A stretch of DNA of 64,000 bases, taken from positions 248,001 to 312,000 of the forward strand of contig JACKHB010000005.1 in assembly GCA_020639195.1 (NCBI GenBank), given 5' to 3'. The translations under genes were made by a program, and so were the position numbers. The notes beneath the pieces are model-generated. The model worked only from the letters and a program-made list of their open reading frames with translations, searched no databases and was not told where the DNA came from. Origin of the DNA: Phycisphaeraceae bacterium (lineage in GTDB: Bacteria; Planctomycetota; Phycisphaerae; Phycisphaerales; UBA1924). Of this stretch, positions 8,227 through 17,135 are shown one piece after another (position 1 is the stretch's first letter; each line of letters begins with the position of its first letter).

Positions 8227-9222
8227 ATGACGCCACCGAACATCGCCGTCGTGGGCTCGGGGGTGGTCGGCTTGACCACGGCCATTGTGCTGCGAGATCG
8301 CGGCGCGGGCGTCACCGTCTATGCAGATCGAAACGCCTGCCCGCCGGCTTCCTTGGCCGCGCCGGCGGCATTCACGCCGTATCCCGCGGGCGATGAGGAC
8401 GTGTTCAGGCGGCGGACCGAGCAATCGATGGAGGCGTTCTCCAGGATCGCGCGGGAGGCGGGATCGCAGCGCGGCGTGGTGATTGGCGAGTTGCGCGAGT
8501 ATTCTCACGCGCCGCATGAATCGAGGCCGTGGCTCGATCGGCTACTTCAGACGCGTGCGATCGAACCTGCGCCCGCGCCGTGCGTCGGGGCCAACATCAC
8601 GATCCGTCCGATGATCGACATGACTCGGTACATGCCGTGGCTCCTGGAAGAGGCTCGGTCTCGGGGGGTGGGCATGGACGTGGGTCGCATCGAAACTCTC
8701 CATGACCTCTTTGCGCGCGGCCACGAGGTCGTCGTCAACTGTGCGGGGTTCTGGGCGCGAGATCTCGCCGACGATCCTCTCGTAAAGCCGATGCACGGGC
8801 AGGTCGTGCATGTGCCCAACGACATCGGCCTCGACTACAGCCTCCACGACGATGCCCCGGACGGGCTGGTCGCCTACATCTTCGCCTTTGGCGGTCGGCT
8901 CGTGCTGGGGGGCACGTTCGAGGGCGGCCGCGAGGATCATGGCACGGATCGAGGCACGCTGGACGCCGTCATTGGGCGCTGCCGCGACCTGCTGAGGATT
9001 GACGGTCACCCACGGTGGCGAGATCTGGGGCGAACAGAGATCCGGGCGCTCTCGGGGATCCGAGCGACGAGAGGGGCCCCGGGTGTGTTCGACCTGCCGA
9101 GAGTCGAGCGCGAGGACCGCGGGGCCGGGCGGATGGTGGTCCACAACTATGGACACGGGCGGTCCGGGGTGACGTTCTCGTGGGCAACGGGCGCGGAGGC
9201 CGCGGATCTGGCGCTTTCCTGA
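8227..9222 (+). CDS. FAD-dependent D-amino-acid-oxidase-like enzyme
   Basis: 331-residue flavoprotein of the DAO family. It starts with the FAD dinucleotide-binding GSGVVGLTTA fold, has the DAAO-type VVNCAGFWARDL middle segment, and ends with a substrate/FAD motif HNYGHGRSGVTFSWATG, the usual C-terminal signature of D-amino-acid oxidases. Known members oxidise D-amino acids to 2-oxo acids with release of ammonia and peroxide. It follows the HD gene by 31 bases on the same strand and is likely in the same transcript. D-Asp versus neutral D-amino acid preference cannot be read. Confidence 0.8.
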   Translation: MTPPNIAVVGSGVVGLTTAIVLRDRGAGVTVYADRNACPPASLAAPAAFTPYPAGDEDVFRRRTEQSMEAFSRIAREAGSQRGVVIGELREYSHAPHESRPWLDRLLQTRAIEPAPAPCVGANITIRPMIDMTRYMPWLLEEARSRGVGMDVGRIETLHDLFARGHEVVVNCAGFWARDLADDPLVKPMHGQVVHVPNDIGLDYSLHDDAPDGLVAYIFAFGGRLVLGGTFEGGREDHGTDRGTLDAVIGRCRDLLRIDGHPRWRDLGRTEIRALSGIRATRGAPGVFDLPRVEREDRGAGRMVVHNYGHGRSGVTFSWATGAEAADLALS

Positions 9223-9251
9223 TGCGGTCGATCGGTACGGACTGCGCCCGG

Positions 9252-9257
9252 TACACT
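9252..9257 (+). promoter_or_regulatory. TANNNT -10 box of the DUF1801 gene
   Basis: TACACT, six bases before the ATG at 9264; no Shine-Dalgarno site. Predicts a leaderless mRNA. Confidence 0.55.
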
Positions 9258-9263
9258 CTGCTC

Positions 9264-9938
9264 ATGCAATCCAAAGCCAAGACCGTCTCGCAGTATCTGG
9301 CCGAACTTCCAGAGGATCGCCGGGCGGCGATCTCCGCCGTCCGCAAGGTGATTCTCGCGAACCTGGACGAGGACTTCGAGGAAGGCATGCAGTATGGCAT
9401 GATCGGGTACTACATCCCGCATCGGGTTTATCCGGCCGGCTACCACTGCGATCCGAGACAGCCCGTGCCGTTTGGCGGGCTCGCGTCGCAGAAGAACTAC
9501 ATGTCGCTCTACCTGATGGCCGCGTACGGCAAGGAGGAGGATTGGCTCAGAGATGCCTGGGCCAAGTCGGGCAAGAAGCTTGACATGGGCAAGTGCTGTG
9601 TGCGATTCAAGAGGCTTGAGGACGTGCCATTGGATGTCGTCGCAGAGGCGATCCGGCGTGTGCCGGCGCGGGCGTATCTGGATCACTACGAGTCGGTCAT
9701 CAAAGGCATTGGAAAAAGGGGCTCATCGCCCGCGGTGGCGGCGGGGTCAGGATCTTCGGCCCGTACCCGCGCTTCTGGAGGCGCGAATGCCGGGAAACGC
9801 TCCGAAGCGGGCACGACGAAGACTCCGAAGAATCCGTCCTCGGAACGGACACCACGAGCGGTTGGCTCAGGCGCCAATCCCAGTCGTGGCGGTCGTGGCG
9901 CCGCTCGTTCGGGGCGAGGAAGACCTTCTTCGCCGTAA
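9264..9938 (+). CDS. DUF1801-family protein with basic disordered tail
   Basis: 224 residues. Residues 1-150 match the DUF1801 / YdhG-like family: the opening SQYLAELPEDRRAAI, EDFEEGMQYGMIGY, and LASQKNYMSLYLM. Residues 150-224 are Ser/Gly/Arg/Lys-rich low complexity, perhaps a nucleic-acid-binding tail. The ATG was chosen because a TACACT box ends 6 bases before it and similarity begins there; the frame extends upstream without conserved sequence. Function unknown. Confidence 0.75.
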   Translation: MQSKAKTVSQYLAELPEDRRAAISAVRKVILANLDEDFEEGMQYGMIGYYIPHRVYPAGYHCDPRQPVPFGGLASQKNYMSLYLMAAYGKEEDWLRDAWAKSGKKLDMGKCCVRFKRLEDVPLDVVAEAIRRVPARAYLDHYESVIKGIGKRGSSPAVAAGSGSSARTRASGGANAGKRSEAGTTKTPKNPSSERTPRAVGSGANPSRGGRGAARSGRGRPSSP

Positions 9939-9989
9939 TCACCAGATGATCCCGCAGCCTTGTGTGATCGGGCCGATACACCGGCACGC

Positions 9990-10889
9990 ATGCTGTTGGA
10001 TCGATCCGAAAGCGTCATTGTCGCGGCCGAGTCCTGGCTGGACGGCGCAGCGATTTGCAAGTGGGACGTGCGCTCGCTTCTTCCGACCAATTATCGGGTT
10101 CCGGACGCCACGGACATTCGCGTGACAGATGTCGACGGAGAACGGTTCCTGGCGGCCGTGGTCCGGGAGGCCGACCCGGCCTTGGAAGTGTCGATCCGCA
10201 GCTTCTCCGATCCCGGCACATCGAAATGGACGCTCTCCGCGTCTGACAGAGGCGTCGAGATCACCGGCGATGCGGCCGCGTGCCGAGGAATCCCGCGTAT
10301 CCATGCGACGACGCTGCCCAGGGTTGGACCATGTCTGTTGTCGATTGATCCAGAGGGATCGCAAGCCAAGCTCATTCCGCTGACCTACCGCGGCGTCTTG
10401 GGGGCCGTCGAGCTCTCGGGGACCGCGGGCGTCGTTGTGGCGATGAACGAGCCACCCTCTCTAGTGGAATTGCATCTGGGTCGCGATCTGGCACAAGGCA
10501 GGGTTCAATCGTCGTCCAGCTATGTCTCTGAGCTGTCGCGGCTTGAAGACCAGATCTGGGTAGTGACGGGCGACACGGTGCTGCGACTGGATGCACGGAC
10601 CGTTCTGCCGCTCGGCTTGATCGATCTGCGAGCAGACCGGGAACGGCCTACCTGGCATTCAAGGTCTGAGCACGATCGATTCGCCGGATCGCTCTTTCGC
10701 GCCAGAGATGGCCGAGTCGCCGTGCCGCGGCCGCACTCAGGAGACGTTGCAATCGTTGCCCCCCCCTACGACGCGATCGGAAAGACGATCAGAACGGGTG
10801 GTGAGCCGATTCGTTGTGTGATGACCCGCGAGGGGCGGGTGCTCGCTCGTGACTGGATGAGTGGCGACTGGCTTGAGAAGAGCGGTTAG
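9990..10889 (+). CDS. Hypothetical protein
   Basis: 299 residues, not recognised. The composition is that of a soluble protein with many short beta-like segments (repeated D-hydrophobic-W/V patterns), such as a beta-propeller, but no repeat is clear enough to claim one. No signal peptide or membrane segment. The ATG at 9990 is preferred to a TTG 30 bases upstream; neither has a strong ribosome site. It sits alone between the DUF1801 and homoaconitase genes. Confidence 0.6.
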   Translation: MLLDRSESVIVAAESWLDGAAICKWDVRSLLPTNYRVPDATDIRVTDVDGERFLAAVVREADPALEVSIRSFSDPGTSKWTLSASDRGVEITGDAAACRGIPRIHATTLPRVGPCLLSIDPEGSQAKLIPLTYRGVLGAVELSGTAGVVVAMNEPPSLVELHLGRDLAQGRVQSSSSYVSELSRLEDQIWVVTGDTVLRLDARTVLPLGLIDLRADRERPTWHSRSEHDRFAGSLFRARDGRVAVPRPHSGDVAIVAPPYDAIGKTIRTGGEPIRCVMTREGRVLARDWMSGDWLEKSG

Positions 10890-10952
10890 TCGCAGCGAGT
10901 CCAGAACGAATCGTGGCCAGAATGCATGCTCCGATTCTGAGACCTGCCGCAC

Positions 10953-10958
10953 TACGAT
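10953..10958 (+). promoter_or_regulatory. TANNNT -10 box of the homoaconitase-like gene
   Basis: TACGAT, five bases before the ATG at 10964, which supports that start over an upstream GTG. Confidence 0.55.
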
Positions 10959-10963
10959 CTGGC

Positions 10964-13000
10964 ATGTCGCTCACACGAGTCGAGAAAATCGCGAACCGAT
11001 ACGCCGCTGGACTCGCGCCGGGCCAGACTGTCCGGTCCGGCCAGATCATCCGCATCCGACCCAAGCATGTGATGACCCACGACAACACCGGGGCGGTCAT
11101 CCCCAAGTTCCGCTCGATCTTCGAGGGCACGGGTCGCGAGCCATCGATCGCGGACCCGCGCCAACCGGTCTTTGCGATCGATCACGATATCCAGAATCTC
11201 TCGCCTGAGAACCTTGGCAAGTACGCGAAGATCCGCAGCTTTGCAACAGAGCACGGGGTGGACTTCTACCCTGCCGGGACCGGCATTTCGCATCAAGTGA
11301 TGGTGGAGCAGGGGTACGTGGTGCCGGGGTCTTTGGTGGTGGGCTCGGACTCGCACTCAAACCTGTATGGAGGCGTTGGTGCTCTCGGAACACCCGTGGT
11401 GAGAACCGACGCCGCGTGCCTCTGGGCCACGGGCTCGACGTGGTGGATGGTGCCACGGGTGGCGCGCTGCGAACTGACGGGCCGGCTCGCACCCGGCGTG
11501 GTGGGCAAGGACGTCATCATCGCGCTGTGCGGGCTCTTCAACCAGGATGAGGTGCTCAACCACGCCGTTGAGTTCACCGGCGACGGTGTCGCGGCCCTCT
11601 CGATCGATCAGCGCCTGAGCATCGCGAACATGACCACCGAGTGGGGAGCACTCGCGGGTGTCTTCCCGTTCGATGAAAGACTGCGAGACTACCTCCTTTC
11701 GCGCGCCGAGATGTTCGAGACGAGCCGGCGGCCGGGCGAGCGCCGCGAGGGCTCGCTCGGCTCATACACGCGCGAGGACGTCGAGGCATGGTGGGAACGG
11801 AGCGACGCAGCGCCCGCCGGAGCCACTTCCTCGGCGCGAGATCACGGCTGCCGCCTCGCGGCCGATCCGGACGCCCAGTACGCCGTGGATCTCACTATCG
11901 ATCTCTCCACGATTATCCCGCACGTCTCGGGCCCAAACGATGTGAAGACCACGGTGTCGCTGCCGGAGATGGAGCGGCGGCGAGTGCCCATCCAGAAGGC
12001 GTGGCTGATGAGCTGCGTGAATGCTCGCGATGAAGACATCGCCGAAGCCGCGAGGATCGTCCGGGGCAGACGCGTAGCGCCGCGAGTCGAGTTCTACCTC
12101 GCCGCGGCAAGCGCAGAAGTGCAAGAGCGCGCGCGAGCCCGCGGGGACTGGCAATCGCTGCTCGATGCTGGGGCGATCGAACTGCCGCCGGGATGTGGGA
12201 CCTGCATCGGACTCGGTCGCGGAACGATCAGGGCGGGAGAGGTTGGCATCTCCGCAACGAACAGGAACTTCGAGGGTCGCATGGGCGATCGCGAGGGGCA
12301 GGTGTACCTGGGCTCCCCGGGGGTCGTCGCGGCCAGCGCGATAGCCGGGTACGTGACAGCGCCGACGAGATTCGAAGACCGGCCGGCCCGCCACACGATC
12401 CGCAGGGAAGGCGAGAGAAGGCCGTCCGTGCGGGCCGGCGAGACGATTCCCGGCTTCCCGACAACTCTTCGCGGTCGGACGCTGTTCCTGCCCAAGGACA
12501 ATCTCAACACCGACGGCATCTTCGCCGGCAAGTGGACGTACAAGGACGACCTCGCGGCCGAGCAGATGCGGGCGGTCACGTTCGAGAACTACGACCCGCA
12601 GTTCAACAAGCTCTACCAATATGGGGACATCGTGGTAGCCGGCCGTAACTTTGGGACCGGCTCATCGCGCGAACAGGCGGCTACGTCACTCAAGCTCAAG
12701 GGCGTGCCGTGTGTCATTGCGGCATCGTTCAGCGAGACCTACGCGCGCAACGCCTTCAACAACGGGCTCCTGTGCCTCGAGTCTCCCGGACTGGTCGATC
12801 ATCTGTCTGAGACCTTGATGGAGGCCGGATCGGACAGTCGGACTATCCCGGGTCCGGAAGTCGAGGTGGACTTTGGCATCTCAGTCGTGCGATGCGACGG
12901 CCGGGAATTCGAGTTCCCGACGCTGAGCCCGGTCGCGCAGGAGTTGATCGTTGCGGGCGGCGCGGAAGCGGTCGCGCGCGCCAGCCTCACGATTCGGTGA
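10964..13000 (+). CDS. Homoaconitase-like aconitase-superfamily hydratase
   Basis: 678-residue single-chain aconitase-superfamily enzyme: an N-terminal Fe-S catalytic region, then a swivel domain from about residue 500. Segments such as HDVQN-like HDIQNLSPENLGKY, VDFYPAGTGISHQ, GSDSHSNLYGG, ALCGLFNQDEVLNHAVEF and NMTTEWGALAG follow fungal homoaconitase (Lys4) almost position by position. Cluster cysteines are visible in SCVNARDED and GTCIGLG. Known members interconvert tricarboxylate isomers (citrate, homocitrate or methylcitrate type). The ATG is 5 bases after a TACGAT box. Its 3' end overlaps deoC by 14 bases, tail to tail. Confidence 0.8.
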   Translation: MSLTRVEKIANRYAAGLAPGQTVRSGQIIRIRPKHVMTHDNTGAVIPKFRSIFEGTGREPSIADPRQPVFAIDHDIQNLSPENLGKYAKIRSFATEHGVDFYPAGTGISHQVMVEQGYVVPGSLVVGSDSHSNLYGGVGALGTPVVRTDAACLWATGSTWWMVPRVARCELTGRLAPGVVGKDVIIALCGLFNQDEVLNHAVEFTGDGVAALSIDQRLSIANMTTEWGALAGVFPFDERLRDYLLSRAEMFETSRRPGERREGSLGSYTREDVEAWWERSDAAPAGATSSARDHGCRLAADPDAQYAVDLTIDLSTIIPHVSGPNDVKTTVSLPEMERRRVPIQKAWLMSCVNARDEDIAEAARIVRGRRVAPRVEFYLAAASAEVQERARARGDWQSLLDAGAIELPPGCGTCIGLGRGTIRAGEVGISATNRNFEGRMGDREGQVYLGSPGVVAASAIAGYVTAPTRFEDRPARHTIRREGERRPSVRAGETIPGFPTTLRGRTLFLPKDNLNTDGIFAGKWTYKDDLAAEQMRAVTFENYDPQFNKLYQYGDIVVAGRNFGTGSSREQAATSLKLKGVPCVIAASFSETYARNAFNNGLLCLESPGLVDHLSETLMEAGSDSRTIPGPEVEVDFGISVVRCDGREFEFPTLSPVAQELIVAGGAEAVARASLTIR

Positions 13001-14012
13001 AATCGTGCCATGCCGCGTAGCGACCGGTCTTCTGCCTGACCAGTTGGCGCAGCACGTCGTTGACAAGCGACGAAGCACCAAACCGGAAGAATGCCGGCGT
13101 GAGCCACGGACACACGGCCAGGGCTCGCCCGTTCTTGGAGCCGGTGGCCGGCGCGCCAGTCGAACCGCGCCGGGCGGCCGAACGAGGTGGCCTCAACTCG
13201 CCCATGGTCTCGGACACCATGACCACATAATGCACGGCGGTCTTTGCGTCGCGGATGCCGCCCGCCGGCTTCATGCCGATCAGGCGCGGCTGGCTCTTCT
13301 TTCCGGTTGTCGCCATTGACCTGAGAAACTCGTCTCGAATCGCCTCGAGCATCACGAGGGTGACGGGCATCGTCGCGGCGGGGCTGATCTTTCCCGTGCT
13401 GGTCTTGATGAAATCACCAGAGCGGATGCACGAGATGGCCAGATCGCTGGCTCTGCGCACGTTGTCGTAGGTCTCCAACTCGCCGGTCTCGAGAATCACC
13501 TTCAGATGCACGTCGCCGTCTGCACCATCGCAGACGGCCACCACCTCGCGGATTTCCTTGGCCACCTCATCGAAACGGCCGGCGAGAAACGCTCCCCGGT
13601 TGATCACCATGTCGATCTCGTCGGCGCCGTCCCGGATCGCTCGCTGGCAATCGCGCAGACGCACGGCAAGCGGGTACTGGCCGCTCGGAAAGCCCGTCGC
13701 GACGCTGGCGACCTTCACGCCCGATCCATCGAGGTACTCCCTCGCCAGACCGACCAGGCTTGGGTACACGCATACCGCCGCGACGCTTGGCAATCGCTCC
13801 CCGAACACCGCCTCATCATCGGGCATGGGCCGTATGGCCTTGGCGCAGAGCGCGCGGATCTTCTCCGGAGAGTCCTTGCCCTCAAGGGTCGTGAGGTCGC
13901 ACATGGCGAGCGCGAGCTTGAGGGCAGCGACCTTCGAGTCCTTCTTGATCGATCGCGTACGAAAGCTCGCGGCACGCGCCTCGGCCATCACGCGATCAAC
14001 CGTCGGTGCCAT
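12987..14012 (-). CDS. deoC: Deoxyribose-phosphate aldolase
   Basis: 341-residue class I aldolase that splits 2-deoxyribose 5-phosphate into glyceraldehyde 3-phosphate and acetaldehyde in deoxynucleoside catabolism. The DeoC hallmarks are present: EIDMVINRG (catalytic Asp near residue 134), the Schiff-base lysine in FIKTSTGK (Lys203) and the second lysine in GMKPAGG (Lys248). E. coli DeoC is 259 residues; the surplus here lies at both ends. A TAGGAT box 5 bases before the ATG overlaps the stop codon of the upstream hydrolase, so deoC may have its own start as well as read-through. Confidence 0.9.
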   Translation of the reverse strand: MAPTVDRVMAEARAASFRTRSIKKDSKVAALKLALAMCDLTTLEGKDSPEKIRALCAKAIRPMPDDEAVFGERLPSVAAVCVYPSLVGLAREYLDGSGVKVASVATGFPSGQYPLAVRLRDCQRAIRDGADEIDMVINRGAFLAGRFDEVAKEIREVVAVCDGADGDVHLKVILETGELETYDNVRRASDLAISCIRSGDFIKTSTGKISPAATMPVTLVMLEAIRDEFLRSMATTGKKSQPRLIGMKPAGGIRDAKTAVHYVVMVSETMGELRPPRSAARRGSTGAPATGSKNGRALAVCPWLTPAFFRFGASSLVNDVLRQLVRQKTGRYAAWHDFTES

Positions 14013-14017
14013 CAGTA

Positions 14018-14023
14018 ATCCTA
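14018..14023 (-). promoter_or_regulatory. TANNNT -10 box of deoC
   Basis: TAGGAT, five bases before the deoC ATG, lying on the last codons of the upstream hydrolase gene. Confidence 0.5.
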
Positions 14024-14989
14024 TCTGGCTACCGGGGTTGATCGGGACACGCGGCGCAAGAACTCGGTAGTCGCCTCGATGGCGGCCCTTCGTGTGGTGT
14101 CCTCAGTCCACAGGGACGTGTGCGCGCCCTGCGAGATGCTCGCGAGCGCACCCCCGGGGGCCGCACGGGCGATGTCTGCTCCGTCACGGGAAGGGCACAC
14201 GGCATCAGCATCCCCGTGCAGCACCAGCACGGGGCATCGAATCCCCGCGGCGATCTCCGCTCGATCGAACCCCGGCCAGCGCGGATCCCGCACGAATCGC
14301 AGCCCCAGCCAGGCGACGGCCGGCCGAAGCGTGGCCCGATGCGGCAGGCGACGCATGCTCAACACATTGCGTGCGGGCGTGACCGGCAGGCGGTACGGGG
14401 CCTCGGCGATCACGCCCACAACACGTCGGTCGCCATTCCGGGCGACATCGAGGCTTACGCCCGCGCCGAGCGAGAACCCCACAAGAACGACCGCCCGGTT
14501 TCTTGCGGACGTGACGCTGGGTTCGCTTCGATCCCTGGGCAAATCGCCTGCCCCAAGCGCCAGACCAATGAGAGTGTGCAGTGGACGCGACTCTCGCGCA
14601 CCGAGGTGGCATGCGCCGCTCGATTCTCCGTGACCGGGCAGATCCCACGCGAAGATCCGCGAGCACACCGGCGCGAGCGCATCGAGCCTGGGAATCACCG
14701 CCTGACGCGACTCGCCCCACCCGTGTGTGAAGATCGCAATCGGACCCGTTGGATCCTCGCCGGCGATCGACCAGGCGGCGAACTCGCCCCGGCCATCGGG
14801 AGTTCGAAAGGTGAATGCGTCAAACTCCCGGGAAGGGTCGGCCTCGGAGGGGTCAGACGGCAAACCCTTGGAGACCGCCCATGCGAACGTCCGGCGCGGC
14901 GGGTGCGTGAGCAAGCGAATCGTCCAGATGACGCCGGCAAACCAGGCGATCACCAGCCCCACGCCAAGCAGGATGACCAGCCCGAGCAT
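14021..14989 (-). CDS. Alpha/beta hydrolase, membrane-anchored
   Basis: 322-residue alpha/beta hydrolase. One N-terminal helix (VILLGVGLVIAWFAGVIW) anchors it. The fold motifs are THGWG for the oxyanion loop, the nucleophile elbow GFSLG (GxSxG), an Asp in HGDADAVCP and a His in SQGAHTSLW. Probably an esterase or lipase-type enzyme facing the periplasm. Eight bases separate it from deoC downstream on the same strand. A TACCCT box ends 5 bases before the ATG. Substrate unknown. Confidence 0.8.
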   Translation of the reverse strand: MLGLVILLGVGLVIAWFAGVIWTIRLLTHPPRRTFAWAVSKGLPSDPSEADPSREFDAFTFRTPDGRGEFAAWSIAGEDPTGPIAIFTHGWGESRQAVIPRLDALAPVCSRIFAWDLPGHGESSGACHLGARESRPLHTLIGLALGAGDLPRDRSEPSVTSARNRAVVLVGFSLGAGVSLDVARNGDRRVVGVIAEAPYRLPVTPARNVLSMRRLPHRATLRPAVAWLGLRFVRDPRWPGFDRAEIAAGIRCPVLVLHGDADAVCPSRDGADIARAAPGGALASISQGAHTSLWTEDTTRRAAIEATTEFLRRVSRSTPVAR

Positions 14990-14994
14990 GTCTC

Positions 14995-15000
14995 AGGGTA
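14995..15000 (-). promoter_or_regulatory. TANNNT -10 box of the alpha/beta hydrolase gene
   Basis: TACCCT, five bases before the ATG at 14989. Confidence 0.55.
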
Positions 15001-15147
15001 GATGGGAACCGGAGTCTCCGATCGCGCTCCGATTCACTCCCACGGATGACGCTGTCAGGAGGCGTGCGCCTTCATCTCGACGTTGCGTCGCCCAAGCGGC
15101 GATACACTGGCGATCTCTCGCTCGCAATGTGGCACGGAGGGGCACGC

Positions 15148-16584
15148 ATGGGTGCAGGATTCAAGACAGATGGGTTTCTCAGCTACGACCTGGCTCGCTG
15201 GGCCACGGCGCTCCGCTACGAGCACCTGAGCAGAGAGGCGATCGAGCGGGCGAAGCTCTTCTGGTACGACTCGCTGGGTTGCGCACTGGGAGGCAGTCGA
15301 CAAGAAGATGCCCACATCCTGCTCCACCACCATCGAGAGATGTCGGGCCAGTCCGAGGGGACGTGCACCGCGTTTGTCAGCGGATTCAGGACCAACCCGG
15401 TGGATGCGGCATTCCTCAACGGGCACATGATCCGCTCGATGGACTACAACGATATCTACTGGAAGGCCGATCCCTGCCATCCAAGCGATCTCATCTCCGC
15501 TCCGCTGGCGCTGTGCGAGCACCTCGGACGCTCCGGGCGCGACCTGATTGTCGCAACCATCATCGCCTACGAGGTTGAGATGCGCCTCTGCGAGATCGGG
15601 TTGCCCGGAATCCGCGAGTACGGCTGGCACCACGCCACCCTCAGCGCGTTCGCGGCGCCGTTGGCCGCGGGACGGACGCTTGATCTCACGGTGGATCAGA
15701 TGGTGCAGGCCATCGGAATCTGCGCCAGCCGCACCTGCTGCCTGGGCGCCGTCACTGCCGGCAAGCTGACGAACATGAAGAACACGGTCGACCCGTGGGC
15801 CGCGCGGATGGCGGTCGAGTCGGCCCTGCTCGCGCATCGCGGTTACTCGGGCCCAGAACACGTGTTCGACGGAAAGGAGGGGCTGTTCCACGTCTTTGGA
15901 CACAGCGTGCACAAGGGCAAGCCATGCGGATTCGATGCTGCAGCGCTGCTACGTGACCTGCCGCGGTCCTCCGGCGATCACTACCGAATCCTGGACTGTG
16001 GAATGAAGAGTTTCCCGATCGAGGCCCTGAGCCACGCTCCCCTCACGGCGATGCTTCGCTGCGTCAAAGACAATGCGATCAAGCCCGCGGATGTGGCCGA
16101 GATCCGGGTCGAGGTCATCGCCCGAGCCGCGGACATTCTCGGCGATCCGGCCAAGTACCGCCCGACGAGCAAGGAGACCGCGGACCACTCACTCCCGTAC
16201 TCGCTCGCGGTGGGGCTCGTTGACGGCATGGTCACGCCGCTGCAGTTCAAACCCGAGCGAGTGATGGACCGGGGCCTGTTCCCGGTCATGGACAAGGTGA
16301 AGGTCATCGCCAACGACGAGTTCGAGGCGCTGTTCCCCAAGTTCCAACCCAGTCGCGTCACAATCGCGACGACCGACGGCCGCTCATTCGCGACACGGGT
16401 TGATGTTCCCAAGGGCGATCCGCGCGACCCCATGACCGCTGAAGAGATCGGCGTCAAGTGCCGGGCGTTGGGACGAGATGTGGTGGGGGAGAAGCGCTGC
16501 GCGGAGATCGAGGCGTGTGTCATGGGCCTGGAAGACGAGCCGAGCGTCGATCGCCTCATGCGTCTCATGACCATGGATGTGTGA
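15148..16584 (+). CDS. MmgE/PrpD family dehydratase-like protein
   Basis: 478-residue member of the MmgE/PrpD family, known from 2-methylcitrate dehydratase, cis-aconitate decarboxylase and others. Recognisable segments: the opening LARWATALRYEHLS, YDSLGCALGG, NGHMIRSMDYND, and KSFPIEALSHAPLTA in the lid domain. The ATG at 15148 has GGAGG 7-8 bases upstream; an in-frame ATG at 15127 is weaker. It heads a plus-strand run of six genes ending in astD with gaps of 24-48 bases and one overlap. That neighbourhood suggests work on a tricarboxylate or related acid, but the family's reactions vary too much to name one. Confidence 0.8.
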   Translation: MGAGFKTDGFLSYDLARWATALRYEHLSREAIERAKLFWYDSLGCALGGSRQEDAHILLHHHREMSGQSEGTCTAFVSGFRTNPVDAAFLNGHMIRSMDYNDIYWKADPCHPSDLISAPLALCEHLGRSGRDLIVATIIAYEVEMRLCEIGLPGIREYGWHHATLSAFAAPLAAGRTLDLTVDQMVQAIGICASRTCCLGAVTAGKLTNMKNTVDPWAARMAVESALLAHRGYSGPEHVFDGKEGLFHVFGHSVHKGKPCGFDAAALLRDLPRSSGDHYRILDCGMKSFPIEALSHAPLTAMLRCVKDNAIKPADVAEIRVEVIARAADILGDPAKYRPTSKETADHSLPYSLAVGLVDGMVTPLQFKPERVMDRGLFPVMDKVKVIANDEFEALFPKFQPSRVTIATTDGRSFATRVDVPKGDPRDPMTAEEIGVKCRALGRDVVGEKRCAEIEACVMGLEDEPSVDRLMRLMTMDV

Positions 16585-16608
16585 TCGCCTAAGAACGCGG
16601 AGTGCACC

Positions 16609-17100
16609 ATGATTTCCAGGCACGTCATCCTCGCCAACTGGAAGGAACTGCGTGACTACGCGCTCCGCCTCGTGGACGATCTCGACGACGAGTCGCTCAT
16701 CGCCCAGCCCGTTGCGGGCGCGACGATGAACCACCCCGCCTGGATTCTGGCCCACCTGACCGTGTACGGACGGGTCATCGACGACATCTTCCGCGCGAAG
16801 CCAGCCCAGGATCCGCTCACGAACCGCTACGGGCGGCAGTCCAAACCCCTGAACGACCGGTCCGAGTACCCCGAACGCAGTGCGCTGATCGAAGGGTTTA
16901 CCTCTTCGTACGACGCGGCCGCCGCGGGACTCCAGGCGATGCACGCCGACCGCATGGACGAGCCGACGCCCATCGCGCGATGGATCCCTCGATTCCCCAC
17001 CATCGCACACCTGCCGAGCCAGTTCTTCGTGAAGCACATGGCGACCCACCTGGGACAGCTCAGCGCGTGGCGTCGCGCCATGTGCCTTCCTCCGGTCTAG
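16609..17100 (+). CDS. DinB-family metal-binding four-helix protein
   Basis: 163 residues of the DinB/YfiT-like superfamily, a four-helix bundle that usually binds a divalent metal with three histidines. Here they are likely in NHPAWILAHL and KHMATHLGQL. Many family members are thiol-dependent S-transferases or of unknown role. The AGTGCACC gap before the ATG is preceded by GCGGAG. It lies 24 bases after the MmgE/PrpD gene and 35 before the M20 gene, in the same run. Confidence 0.75.
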   Translation: MISRHVILANWKELRDYALRLVDDLDDESLIAQPVAGATMNHPAWILAHLTVYGRVIDDIFRAKPAQDPLTNRYGRQSKPLNDRSEYPERSALIEGFTSSYDAAAAGLQAMHADRMDEPTPIARWIPRFPTIAHLPSQFFVKHMATHLGQLSAWRRAMCLPPV

Positions 17101-17123
17101 CGGTTCGAACTGAGGCCCATCCC

Positions 17124-17129
17124 TACCAT
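17124..17129 (+). promoter_or_regulatory. TANNNT -10 box of the M20 gene
   Basis: TACCAT, six bases before the ATG at 17136; an internal start within the six-gene run. Confidence 0.5.
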
Positions 17130-17135
17130 CGCCGC

